Origin: a virus
Length of the DNA: 51,402 nucleotides
Reading direction: 5' to 3' (one strand)
Virus record (IMG/VR): IMGVR_UViG_3300025168_000010
Location: 1-51,402 of that record
Part shown: piece after piece, positions 21,917-31,256 of the stretch
How positions within the stretch are numbered: the stretch's first letter is position 1
Layout of the letters: the number at the start of each line of letters is the position of its first letter
Position numbers and translations under genes: made by a program
Notes under the pieces: generated by a model
What the model was told of the DNA's origin: nothing
The model's database searches: none
What the model saw: only the letters and a program-made list of their open reading frames with translations

Positions 21917-23416
21917 ATGGATTTAGCTGGTCTTAGATCACAAGTTATGGCTGTAACGGGGTACCCAGAGAGGGGTACAGTTGGCCAACAACGACTTAAC
22001 ACAGCTATAAACTACTCTTTGCGCCAGTTGTGGCGTGAGATGCCAGAATCTTTAATGAAGGAAGAGTTCCGTTTTAGACTTGAGCCGCCTGTAAGTATCA
22101 ATACTATTTCAGTTATTTCCGCTGACCCGCTAACAATGACTGTCGATAGTGGGACTACTTCGTTAACGTCATCCACCTTTGCTACTGATGGTACACTGGT
22201 AGCCCGTTGGCTTGAGGTAAAGACTGGCTCTCGGTACGTTTACCGACGGGTCAAAGACGTATACTATGCGTCTTCTACATGGTACATCGTCATGGACAAG
22301 CCGTGGGAAAACACTAGTGATACTGGATTGACATACAGGATCTTCACAAAAGAGTACCCATACCCATCTGATGTACAGAAGATTCGCAAGGTTATGTATG
22401 ACCCTGAGAACTCTAGTCACAAGATCACCTACTCATTGCTTGCTGATGAACTCTATGAGTGGCGACTGGGGCATGGTTTCAGAGACACTGGCGTACCACA
22501 ACGTGCTGCCAGAGGAGACTTCTTCACTCTACCGTCACCGCATTATAAACCAGCAGTAAGCTCTTTATCGCAAGATGCTAGAAAGTGGGGGTACAACGGA
22601 GTTTCTGAAGACTTAGACTACGGACCAGCGGGAACGTTTAGCTACAAAGTAATGCACGTATGGGGAAGGCGACCACTGCTTGACCCTAGCCACCATCGAC
22701 CATCTACTCCAGGATCAGGAGGAACACTTGCTCCATTCTATATGTCATCTCCGTCAGAGGCATCTGATCAAATCACAACCACTTGGGGTGGTGGTGCAAT
22801 ACAAATAACTACTCCAGATGTCGATTATATGAGCGGGTACGCACACGACACCTCGTCAGCCACAAAGTCCTACCAGCATAACGGAGTAGAGAAGTGGATA
22901 TTTAGAGCACGTCATGCAGCAACAACAGGATCAACCAATCACCCAGATGTTGAAACCGATGGAATCTACTACCTATGGAAGGTAGTAAAAGGATGGCAAG
23001 CAACAAGTACATCGGAGACTTTCGATGTGGGTCAGTCAGACCCTGTAGATAAAACTGTGCCCTTAAAGGACGTACACGGCCATTTTCACATCCGATTCGA
23101 CTCTTACCCTGAATCATCTGTTGATATGCTCATGAGCGTCATTAGAAGGCCAGATACGCTTAAGTATGACACAGACGTATCACGGGTACCACCAGAATGT
23201 TATGGGGCATTAGTAGACCTTACATGCTCATACTTAGTAGGACGTAGAGATGGAGAACCTAAACGGGAAAGTTACTACTTCGGCAGGTATCTTGCAGAGG
23301 TTGACCGACTACGTGGACTCTACACCTTCTCTGGCTTTCAGAATCCCGCTTTCGGGCCGGGTCTCGGTACTGGTGCGAGTGACGAGGGTCGCAATTACGA
23401 AGTCAAAGAAGGCTAG
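21917..23416 (+). CDS. Tail-tube/adaptor-like protein, 499 aa
   Basis: ATG at 21917 follows AGGGAGAGAG. The N-terminal 45 residues (LRSQVMAVTGYPERGTVGQQ, then a helix with NYSLRQLWREMPES) resemble head-tail adaptor or tubular-A proteins of short-tailed phages, in which such helices pack against the portal. A large beta-rich insertion (about 60-420) follows, then a helical end (CYGALVDLTCSYLVGRR). The product is longer than T7 gp11-type proteins. Assigned by order and pattern. Confidence 0.6.
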   Translation: MDLAGLRSQVMAVTGYPERGTVGQQRLNTAINYSLRQLWREMPESLMKEEFRFRLEPPVSINTISVISADPLTMTVDSGTTSLTSSTFATDGTLVARWLEVKTGSRYVYRRVKDVYYASSTWYIVMDKPWENTSDTGLTYRIFTKEYPYPSDVQKIRKVMYDPENSSHKITYSLLADELYEWRLGHGFRDTGVPQRAARGDFFTLPSPHYKPAVSSLSQDARKWGYNGVSEDLDYGPAGTFSYKVMHVWGRRPLLDPSHHRPSTPGSGGTLAPFYMSSPSEASDQITTTWGGGAIQITTPDVDYMSGYAHDTSSATKSYQHNGVEKWIFRARHAATTGSTNHPDVETDGIYYLWKVVKGWQATSTSETFDVGQSDPVDKTVPLKDVHGHFHIRFDSYPESSVDMLMSVIRRPDTLKYDTDVSRVPPECYGALVDLTCSYLVGRRDGEPKRESYYFGRYLAEVDRLRGLYTFSGFQNPAFGPGLGTGASDEGRNYEVKEG

Positions 23417-23418
23417 TC

Positions 23419-25593
23419 GTGTTTAAAGATTACGCTGCAAAGGCTATTACAGCCAAAGTTATGAGTGAAGTCCCTATTTCGGATGGGGATAAGGCTTATA
23501 GGATTATTAACTTTGATGTAGACCAGCAGGGCTTTCTTAACTTTAACTTTAGGCTTATGCCGCTTATACCCGACGAGTGGAACCCTCCACCGGCTGTAGT
23601 TATTGGAGCGCCAAGCCCCCCATCAGCATTTTCAGGAGTAATTGGTTTTGCGCAAGGTCTATTTGATGGAGGAGTTCGTCCTGAACTGTTGTTTCTTACT
23701 ACTAGTGGTGTTTTTCGTTACACTCCTTGGCTTAGAGAAAGTGGCTCATCTGGCAATAGGGGCCTTGAAGAGCAATTTACGCATGTAAACCGTACAACAT
23801 GGACCGCTAAAAGCGTTAAACCGCAAGATGAACAAAGATTCCCACCACAAAGTGTTCAAATTGGGGACAGGATATACTTCAACTTTGGAGATGGTGGAAC
23901 TACTTGGGTATGGAACGGATGGAAACTGCGTCCATTTGGATTTACAGCAGCGCCAGCCTCTCCTGCTGTATTTGGTCCGAGTGGAGATGCCACCGACGCT
24001 GCCTCTACTGGCTTTTCTGTGCAAGGAAGAATCGGTACACTAACTTCAAATCAGCTTTTAGACACTAATCCCACAACAACGGTTGTAAAAGGATCGCATG
24101 GAGTAAAAGAAGGCGAGTGGAAGTACTCTGTTGCCTTTGAAAACGAAGATGGTGCGTACTCTCAAAGCTCCCCACTTAGCAATAGCGTTACTTTAGATGC
24201 AGCAACAACATCAACGACTTCTGACTCTGAAGTTTATCGACGTGCTTTCTGGATAAAAGATATTCCGCTTGGTCCCATCGGGACTGTTGCTAGAATCTTA
24301 ATTAGAACGCCCGATATACGGAACGCTACCATCGCTGGTGGTGACCACAGGCCACGTTTCCTTACAAGGATACCCAATAATCTATCTGAAGAGTGGATAG
24401 ACAGTACCCCAGATGGAGAACTTGGTTCACCTTGGGATGACCGAGAGGCTGTGCCTATAGGGACGTACCTAATGGAATCATTTGCAGGTTCTTTGTTCTT
24501 AATGAGGACGGATAGCCACCCATACAGAGTATGGTGGTCGGAACAGACATCTCTGTTTGGCTCAACGCCAGAGAGTTTTATGAGGAATCATTACCTCGAT
24601 GTAAGCCCTGCAACTGGCGGGATTACAGGCAGTCAGGCTGTGCTGTCTAGCAGTGGAGACACAGCATCTCCGACACTTCTAGTGTTTAAAGAAAAAGGAA
24701 CACACTTTATAGCAGGGTCTTACCCAGATTTCAAAGTTGGTACGTTGCATAAGCAAGCAGGATGCGCGGGTCCGTCTCTAGTACAGTCTGCCCCAGATGG
24801 CACAGTCGTTTGGTACGGAAACGGTTCCTTTTGGGGCTTCGTTCCAGAGAAAGGACAGATTGTAGATATTGGAAAGCCGATCAAAAAGAGACTTTCTCGC
24901 ATCAACCACCGGTCTGCAAGGAAAGGAGTCTCCTGGGTAGACCCGAACGCAGGGGAACTGGTGTTTGCCCTGCCAACAGATGACTCTAATGTTCCGGATA
25001 CTCAGTTTATCTGGGACCACAGGTTCACAGGCTGGAGAGTCAAGGAAGACCTTACGGTAAAGGCAGCATTACCTCTTATAGATTCAGATATCATACTGAT
25101 AAGCGGTAACTACACTTCACCAGACGGAAAAGCAATCGGTGAGAACGTATATGCCTACGGCAATTCATACACAGGATACTCTGTATCTAGCCCCACAGCG
25201 GTTTACCAAAGCGGTTGGGCATCTATGGGAGAAATTGGACCTACCATGCACACACTATCAAATGTAAACGACCTCATAGTCATCTTAAAAGAATCTTGCT
25301 CAGGGACTGCAACTGTTTCCAGTTACCAAGACTGGGATGCAGATAACAGTATTGAATCAGGAACCATATCTACTGCTCACCCAGAAAATGACGACATCCC
25401 ATACTACGATGCAGCAAATTATGACACAGATGTATACCGAGAATTACGGACATATTCTGACCGCGTTGCTCTCAGCATAGCTTCTGCCTCTGTTTTCCAA
25501 GTCAAGATTGAATCAAGCAATCCAATCTCTCTTTTAACGCTAGACGTATACGGACCGATGGTCGCATACCCTGGCGGGAGGACTCCTCAGTAA
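23419..25593 (+). CDS. Tail nozzle/tubular-B-like protein, 724 aa
   Basis: GTG at 23419 follows AGAAGGCTAGTC. It is an all-beta protein whose repeating blades contain GDRIYFNFGDGGTTWVWNGW, PYRVWWSEQTSLFG, and VVWYGNGSFWGFVPEKG, the rhythm of a beta-propeller. Short-tailed phages carry propeller-containing nozzle proteins in exactly this position after the adaptor. The stop TAA shares a base with the next start. Confidence 0.65.
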   Translation: MFKDYAAKAITAKVMSEVPISDGDKAYRIINFDVDQQGFLNFNFRLMPLIPDEWNPPPAVVIGAPSPPSAFSGVIGFAQGLFDGGVRPELLFLTTSGVFRYTPWLRESGSSGNRGLEEQFTHVNRTTWTAKSVKPQDEQRFPPQSVQIGDRIYFNFGDGGTTWVWNGWKLRPFGFTAAPASPAVFGPSGDATDAASTGFSVQGRIGTLTSNQLLDTNPTTTVVKGSHGVKEGEWKYSVAFENEDGAYSQSSPLSNSVTLDAATTSTTSDSEVYRRAFWIKDIPLGPIGTVARILIRTPDIRNATIAGGDHRPRFLTRIPNNLSEEWIDSTPDGELGSPWDDREAVPIGTYLMESFAGSLFLMRTDSHPYRVWWSEQTSLFGSTPESFMRNHYLDVSPATGGITGSQAVLSSSGDTASPTLLVFKEKGTHFIAGSYPDFKVGTLHKQAGCAGPSLVQSAPDGTVVWYGNGSFWGFVPEKGQIVDIGKPIKKRLSRINHRSARKGVSWVDPNAGELVFALPTDDSNVPDTQFIWDHRFTGWRVKEDLTVKAALPLIDSDIILISGNYTSPDGKAIGENVYAYGNSYTGYSVSSPTAVYQSGWASMGEIGPTMHTLSNVNDLIVILKESCSGTATVSSYQDWDADNSIESGTISTAHPENDDIPYYDAANYDTDVYRELRTYSDRVALSIASASVFQVKIESSNPISLLTLDVYGPMVAYPGGRTPQ

Positions 25594-26387
25594 TGTCTAC
25601 CTATCTACCTAAAGGGCTAAAGTCTGGTGCGGTAATAGACCCAGATGAGTTGGGAGATGAGTTCATTAGAGCATCTAAAGTTGCCTCTGACACAACTCAA
25701 AACCAGTGGAGTGACGCATCATTCCAAGATGCAACAAACTCTAAGATTAATCTGCTTAAAGCAGGCACTGGAGTTATTGCAACTGAGGTAAGTCAGGCCG
25801 CCCTTCTACGCACAGGAGGGACTCCGGGATGGGGAAACGATCCGGGGCAGGCCCCAGACCTCACTGTGGCATCAGGCTCTGCCGAACTGTACCATATCCC
25901 CTACAACAGCGGGTTCTCAACGATCACAGGCACACAGGATATGGAAATAAATTGGACATCCAAATATCCAGAACTAGTCTTAGTTGCGTTCTCATACCAA
26001 GGTATCCGTAAAAGGTATACAGATTTTGATGTTTACAACTCAGGGAGCGACCATGTTTTCCCACAAACTCAAATCAGGATATCATTAAACGGAGGCACTA
26101 TCATTGGGACAGGTGCTTACGACCACCCCCATGACGGTGCCCTGCGTGGGCAAGGGATGCAAAATCGCCCTGTTCGCACGACTACATTAGGGATGACACT
26201 AGTGCCGCCAGGGTCACATTCTGTTATCGCAGAAGCAGCGCAACCACAAGCCTACGGAACGGCGTTAGGTGGAAGTAGTGCTGGAAGCGTAACTGCTTTT
26301 GACAACCCTCCAGACGAAGGTGTTTGCATAGGACACCGTACTCTTATACTTTTGCGTTTTCCAAAAGGAAAGCTTATCGGAGGATAG
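25593..26387 (+). CDS. Beta-rich tail or surface protein, 264 aa
   Basis: ATG at 25593 overlaps the previous stop. A helical N-terminal 75 residues precedes a beta-rich body (AELYHIPYNSGFSTITGTQD, RTTTLGMTLVPPGSHSVIAE) that ends in the strand TLILLRFPKG. The next two proteins have the same size and also end in a short hydrophobic strand, suggesting three similar jelly-roll-like modules. Probably tail spike or receptor-binding related; not proven. Confidence 0.55.
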   Translation: MSTYLPKGLKSGAVIDPDELGDEFIRASKVASDTTQNQWSDASFQDATNSKINLLKAGTGVIATEVSQAALLRTGGTPGWGNDPGQAPDLTVASGSAELYHIPYNSGFSTITGTQDMEINWTSKYPELVLVAFSYQGIRKRYTDFDVYNSGSDHVFPQTQIRISLNGGTIIGTGAYDHPHDGALRGQGMQNRPVRTTTLGMTLVPPGSHSVIAEAAQPQAYGTALGGSSAGSVTAFDNPPDEGVCIGHRTLILLRFPKGKLIGG

Positions 26388-27119
26388 ATGGCTGTATCAA
26401 AACCTACTTCTGGCTCTACCATTACGCCAACTAGCGTTACGGATATGTACGACTCTGTGAAAGATGTCGTAAATGCTGTTCCTGTTTCTTCTGTCGGAGA
26501 GTCAGCGTTTGGACCGCATGTTTTACCGTCTTGCATCCCAAACCTAGTAGGGACAACTACTTCTGGAGCAGTTAACTCTGCTGTCGCAACAGCAGACGCT
26601 GTTACTATAACCAAAGCTTCTCATAACGTAATGTTGCTAGAATCAGAAGGAGATGTCGTAACATCTACCCCGTGGGCAACAGTAGTCGAAATCACTAAAA
26701 GTGGTGGATACGTGCTTCCCCCATGCAAAGTTTTAGTGATGTTTGATGCTAGAATCTCTAATATTGTCAAGGCGCACACCGCTGACGACCAGATAGGGCA
26801 AGCATGGTTTTCTGTCTACTATACAGCTAATTACGGGGCATCTGACGTAACTGAATGGGAAACTAGAAATATGGGAATGGTGTTTACTGCACCCAGCATA
26901 TCTTCGGATTCAACATTGTTAGCGTCAAGCACAATTGAAGAGCCAGTTTCTTGCTGGTTTTTGATAGACAAGTCAGCTCTGACTGAAAACTGGACTTTAG
27001 TTAACATCAAAGCCGTTGGCGCTGTTGGGACAGGGGCACAAGCCCTTTCGAGAAGACCGACGAGCGTGACGTTCACAAGTGCGAACCTCTCATTTATTGC
27101 TTTGCATAAGGATTCATAA
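26388..27119 (+). CDS. Beta-rich tail or surface protein, 243 aa
   Basis: ATG follows GGAGGATAG directly after the previous stop. A Thr/Ser/Val-rich N-terminus precedes beta segments (YVLPPCKVLVMFDARISNIV, SCWFLIDKSALTENWTLVNI) and a final strand LSFIALHKDS. It is the second of three adjacent, equally sized beta proteins. Function unknown; a virion surface component is likely from context. Confidence 0.55.
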   Translation: MAVSKPTSGSTITPTSVTDMYDSVKDVVNAVPVSSVGESAFGPHVLPSCIPNLVGTTTSGAVNSAVATADAVTITKASHNVMLLESEGDVVTSTPWATVVEITKSGGYVLPPCKVLVMFDARISNIVKAHTADDQIGQAWFSVYYTANYGASDVTEWETRNMGMVFTAPSISSDSTLLASSTIEEPVSCWFLIDKSALTENWTLVNIKAVGAVGTGAQALSRRPTSVTFTSANLSFIALHKDS

Positions 27120-27835
27120 TGCCAACTATTCCTGATATGCCCATAGCATCTGGTAGCAACGTGTCTTTAGACACGATCTATGACTTTGGATTATTTAACC
27201 CAGAGGTCACACCAGATACATTAGAGATACTAAACGGTGGACTAGACTCAGAGAACTTTGCTGGAGGAGATGGCTCTATCACTCCTAGAATGTGTCAGTT
27301 CGGCTCGTTTGCAATCGGTTACTTTTCTGGCTTTACTCGAACAGACAAGATTTACGCACGACAAATGTCTACAGATTTGTCTGGGAACTCGAACCAAAAG
27401 CACGTCCACACACAACTATCTGCATCGATACACATACCGTGGGCACCTTCTGCTTTGATATTTGGGTATCAAGGTTGGTTTCAGCAAGACGCTACAGTAT
27501 GGGATCTGAATGGCACTCCTGTTACTGAGGACTGGACATTAAAACTTTATCGAAGAGACTCTAATGGGACGGACGGAGAGGTCGTAGGGACAAGGGCTAG
27601 TTTACCTTGGGGCCGAGTTACGGATGATGCGCCTACTGCATCTGTAAGTGATGCCGCTGGAGAGCAACAACAATTTTCCTGGCGTTACGTCAATAAACAC
27701 AAAACAATTACAAACGCTGCCGCAGGCTTTCATGAGTTTGAGTTGCAGGTTTTTACAAGCAACAAGGCTCCCGATAGGGAGATCGCTAAACTTAAGACCA
27801 TCATAGGTGGGTTTTTCGTGTTAGCAATACGTTAG
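27119..27835 (+). CDS. Beta-rich tail or surface protein, 238 aa
   Basis: The start ATG shares a base with the preceding stop (TAATG). Segments such as QLSASIHIPWAPSALIFGYQ and GFHEFELQVFTSNKAPDREI and the final GGFFVLAIR strand suggest a jelly-roll-like domain with an extended N-terminus. It is the third of the beta-protein series and the last gene before the ejection-protein block. Confidence 0.55.
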   Translation: MPTIPDMPIASGSNVSLDTIYDFGLFNPEVTPDTLEILNGGLDSENFAGGDGSITPRMCQFGSFAIGYFSGFTRTDKIYARQMSTDLSGNSNQKHVHTQLSASIHIPWAPSALIFGYQGWFQQDATVWDLNGTPVTEDWTLKLYRRDSNGTDGEVVGTRASLPWGRVTDDAPTASVSDAAGEQQQFSWRYVNKHKTITNAAAGFHEFELQVFTSNKAPDREIAKLKTIIGGFFVLAIR

Positions 27836-27844
27836 GAGTTTGTC

Positions 27845-28387
27845 ATGAGTTGGTCTGGAGCAACAGCAGGTGCAATAACAGGAGCACAAATAGGGTCTGC
27901 AATACTTCCGGGTTGGGGAACCGCTATCGGCGCTGGGCTAGGTGGCTTGGGTGGATGGTTTACGACAAGAAGAACTGGAGCAGAGAAATCACTAGAGGAT
28001 TTCTATGCGCAGTTAGGTCAAGGCATGTCTCCAGAACAGGCTGCACAAGAAAAATCTATTGCAGCAAGTAAGGCAGAAGCAGCAGAGGCAGAGAATAGAG
28101 CGAAACTAATTAAACGTGGTGGAGCCAGCACGAGCGGTATCGCTTCGGCTAATGCACTGCAAGCAGCGCAATTGGCCAGACTCGCTAAGACTGAGGGTGA
28201 AGGCAAACTAGCGAAAGAGCAAGCCGAGCGAAGTTTACAAATGAAAATTGCAGGGATGCAGGGAACGGCTTCTATTGAACAGCAAAAGAGACTGGACAAA
28301 GAAAAGGCTGCGAATCTGCTTCTTACTTCAGATATAGGCACAGATACTTTAAGTACTTTGGGCGAGAACCTTTCACAGATAGGATAA
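27845..28387 (+). CDS. Ejection (internal virion) protein, gp14-like, 180 aa
   Basis: ATG at 27845 follows TAGGAGTTTGTC. The first 40 residues are a Gly/Ala membrane-active segment with GxxxG steps (GAITGAQIGSAILPGWGTAI, GAGLGGLGGW). A long Ala/Glu/Lys helix follows (AAEAENRAKLIK, AKEQAERSLQMKIAGMQ). This build matches the small ejection proteins of short-tailed phages that enter the host envelope first. The three genes downstream extend the set. Confidence 0.7.
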   Translation: MSWSGATAGAITGAQIGSAILPGWGTAIGAGLGGLGGWFTTRRTGAEKSLEDFYAQLGQGMSPEQAAQEKSIAASKAEAAEAENRAKLIKRGGASTSGIASANALQAAQLARLAKTEGEGKLAKEQAERSLQMKIAGMQGTASIEQQKRLDKEKAANLLLTSDIGTDTLSTLGENLSQIG

Positions 28388-28393
28388 CTGACA

Positions 28394-30469
28394 ATGGCTA
28401 CCCCAAAAACAGCAGGCTTTGGCGCAGGTTTATTCGGAAACAGCAAAACCTCTACAAGCCAACCAGGAACGTTTCCTCTAGGTGTTGGTGGCGGCATTGC
28501 TCAGATGATCGCTTCTCGTCGGGAAGGCCAGTATGCCTTCATGTCTCCTGCTCAACAGACTGCAATGCGCAATGAATTAGAGCTGAGTCTAGATGAGTTA
28601 GACAAGGTGGAGCACGAATGGCGGTTGGGTCTAGTTAAAGACAAAGACTCTAAGTGGGACAAGTTGTTCGAACTGTATAAGGCAAAAGCAGATATTGCAA
28701 AGGCTGCTGGCCAGCAGGCGATAATGAAGCAGGGGACTCTAGTGGGTGCGCTCGGCGTGATGGGTGTTGACCCTTTCTCTGCGGCGATAGTGGGTAACGA
28801 TGTGAACACGATTGATGGGGTTCTCAAGCTAACCACGGGAGTAGGCACCGCAATGACAGGACTTATCCCGACGGGAGGGTTTGATAAAGCCGCTGTAAGG
28901 GAGTTCCAGAAGTCAGGCGACAACCGGGCGAAGGCGCAGTGGATTTCCCAAAAGATTGGCAAGCCAATTGAGGCGTTTGCTGATCAGGCTAGAGACTACG
29001 GCAGCAGGATTCAGGTGGCTGGAGGATACGGGAGGCTGGCTACTACAGCGATGGTCCAGAGACAGGTTGGAAATCTGGTAACCAGTGATCTCTCAAAGTT
29101 CCTTCTTAATGCGATGCCAGACAGCACCGTTCAAGAACGGCTAGAAGTACAGCGTATCTTTATGGAAAAGCATGTAAGTAAGGGTAATGCAGACTGGGGC
29201 AAGACGGATACCGATGCTGTCATGAACGATAGAACAGATCTGGATAAGCAAGTAACACAAAAAATTCGTAGCTCCGATTACGTTCATGATTACATGAAAA
29301 GGGCCGGTGGCTTCGATCAAGGGACAGACGATGCCGAAGAACTTGAAAGGATTCTCAATCTCCCTCCGGATGACCCCACTAGCCCCATGAGCGACGTGGT
29401 GCCGCCTGATTACATGGTAAATAGAAGGGCCACTCTTGAGGCCCAGTTAGCCAGACTAGAGTGGAGTGACCCTTACGCAGACCAAGTTATACGTGTCGCT
29501 GAATTGGAAGGCTTTGACCAGTACAAGGCAGCACTAGGAATAAAAGGTACCAGCTACGAGTCAAACCGTAAAGCAGCTATGATCTTGGCTAAAGATCCGG
29601 GAGCAGCAACTGCCGCTTTCAAGTTTTACAAGCAAGCAAAGCTTAATGGTGTTCCTGAAGCAAAACTAGATGTAATGTACCGTCAGTACCTCGTAAAGAG
29701 TGGGGCACCAGAAGGGGGCCTGTTCGGTAAAAAGTTCGACTCGGAAAGTGTCAGACGTGCAACTCTAGCAGGGATGTCACCTAGTGAAGTCACAAGTATC
29801 GGAGCAACCATTGGTAACTATCTAGAGACGGGTGAGTTCCAGTACATAAAGCCTCCTTTTGCTACCAGATACCAAGAGTTCAAAGACTCTTTGATAGAAA
29901 AGTACGCAGACGAAACTAATGCTGAAGCCAAAACACTTCTTATGGAAGTCGATGTTGCTGCTTGGTTGGGTAAGCAAGATGCAGCCGAGCTTGATTCCGA
30001 CGAAGGTGCTGGTGTTATCTCTACAATCGAGAATGAAACCACCAAGGCTGTTCAGTGGCATAACAATATGCGATCTCTAGCCGAAGGCGGCGGGGGAGTA
30101 AGGTTTAAAGACGAGCAAGAACTTCTCTCTGAAGACCTTAAGCACTGGGAGGAAGTATCTGGCGTTGACACCTCTGAAAAAGCAGAGGCTGCTCGGAAGG
30201 CAGCAAGAGCCGTCGCTGCTGACTTGGGTGGTGAACGGCCAGAAGGAGTGATGCCAACGTCAGGGGAAGCACAAGAAGCATCAGAGACATTCGGTGTAGA
30301 GCCTGAACCACCTGTAACTGCTGAAACTGATACTCCAGTAAACAAGGGTGATAGCAAGGCAGAGGCTAAACGTAAGGCTATATCAAGAAACTTAGGCTTG
30401 AGGCCTGTGGTAGACGACTCTGAGGCAGAAGAAGCGAAGAGGCTCAAAATATCTAACAATCTTTTCTAG
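28394..30469 (+). CDS. Large helical ejection-type protein, 691 aa
   Basis: ATG at 28394 has a weak binding site, 6 bases after the previous stop. A Gly-rich start (GFGAGLFGNS) precedes a long helical body and a disordered acidic/Pro-rich C-terminal tail from about residue 590. No enzymatic motif was found. By place and composition it matches the middle ejection protein of podovirus-like phages (compare T7 gp15), which lines the transit conduit. Assigned from context. Confidence 0.6.
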   Translation: MATPKTAGFGAGLFGNSKTSTSQPGTFPLGVGGGIAQMIASRREGQYAFMSPAQQTAMRNELELSLDELDKVEHEWRLGLVKDKDSKWDKLFELYKAKADIAKAAGQQAIMKQGTLVGALGVMGVDPFSAAIVGNDVNTIDGVLKLTTGVGTAMTGLIPTGGFDKAAVREFQKSGDNRAKAQWISQKIGKPIEAFADQARDYGSRIQVAGGYGRLATTAMVQRQVGNLVTSDLSKFLLNAMPDSTVQERLEVQRIFMEKHVSKGNADWGKTDTDAVMNDRTDLDKQVTQKIRSSDYVHDYMKRAGGFDQGTDDAEELERILNLPPDDPTSPMSDVVPPDYMVNRRATLEAQLARLEWSDPYADQVIRVAELEGFDQYKAALGIKGTSYESNRKAAMILAKDPGAATAAFKFYKQAKLNGVPEAKLDVMYRQYLVKSGAPEGGLFGKKFDSESVRRATLAGMSPSEVTSIGATIGNYLETGEFQYIKPPFATRYQEFKDSLIEKYADETNAEAKTLLMEVDVAAWLGKQDAAELDSDEGAGVISTIENETTKAVQWHNNMRSLAEGGGGVRFKDEQELLSEDLKHWEEVSGVDTSEKAEAARKAARAVAADLGGERPEGVMPTSGEAQEASETFGVEPEPPVTAETDTPVNKGDSKAEAKRKAISRNLGLRPVVDDSEAEEAKRLKISNNLF

Positions 30470-30485
30470 AAGTAAGGACTAAAAA

Positions 30486-31241
30486 ATGGCAGATAAATCA
30501 TTTCCCCACACAATGGCTGACGGGACAGTAGCCAAAGTTACGTTCAAAGGCGATACAGCATTTGTTGATGGCACAAAGATGAATGCGGCTGACTCGGCGA
30601 CGTTGCTTAGTATGTACGCAGAGCCAACTGTTGCATCCGGCCTTTCCCAACGAGCACTATCAGATATAGTCGGACCAGCTATTGCTGAGGCAGCAGAGAG
30701 GGACAAAGGAAAGATCATTGCTCTAAAGAGACTTTACCAGTTTGGCAGTAAGCCGACATACGCTGGGGGCGAAAAGCCGGGGATGTTTTCCGGCGGTGGG
30801 TTGCCTGAGAAATGGGACGCATCTGAAGATCCAAGATTTGCTCGTTACAAGGCGAGGCTGCAAACGGCTGATAACGTCCCCGATTCCATACGATTATTTA
30901 GTGATATGGTTGCCGATAAAAACCCTGCTGTCTCTGCGTTTGCTATGGATCGGTTAGACCTCCTTACCAACATTATCTATCGTGGCGGTAACGAAACCGA
31001 TGGGGTTCCGGGGGTCAGCACTAAAGCAGGGGCCGGTGGCTCCATTATAGGAAACAAAGAATGGTGGACCTCACCCGGAGGTATGCACATAAGCCTTACT
31101 CCAGAAAAAGGTTCTTTGCAGCACAGGGCGGCCTCTGCGCAGCATGGCGCTAAAGGTGCTGATGAGCTTGAGAGGCAGAAAAAGAAAGCAAAAGAACAGT
31201 ACGAAAGCCCAGAACCTGAAAAAGAAACCTACGAACTGTAG
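30486..31241 (+). CDS. Probable internal virion protein, 251 aa
   Basis: ATG at 30486 follows AAGTAAGGACTAAAAA. The N-terminus has a compact beta-hairpin pattern (TMADGTVAKVTFKGDTAFVD). A helical middle and a Lys/Glu-rich tail (ADELERQKKKAKEQYESPEP) follow. No catalytic signature is visible. It lies between the two big internal proteins, so co-packaging or assembly with the 3,399-aa protein is likely. Confidence 0.55.
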   Translation: MADKSFPHTMADGTVAKVTFKGDTAFVDGTKMNAADSATLLSMYAEPTVASGLSQRALSDIVGPAIAEAAERDKGKIIALKRLYQFGSKPTYAGGEKPGMFSGGGLPEKWDASEDPRFARYKARLQTADNVPDSIRLFSDMVADKNPAVSAFAMDRLDLLTNIIYRGGNETDGVPGVSTKAGAGGSIIGNKEWWTSPGGMHISLTPEKGSLQHRAASAQHGAKGADELERQKKKAKEQYESPEPEKETYEL

Positions 31242-31256
31242 CCCCCAGAGGAACTA

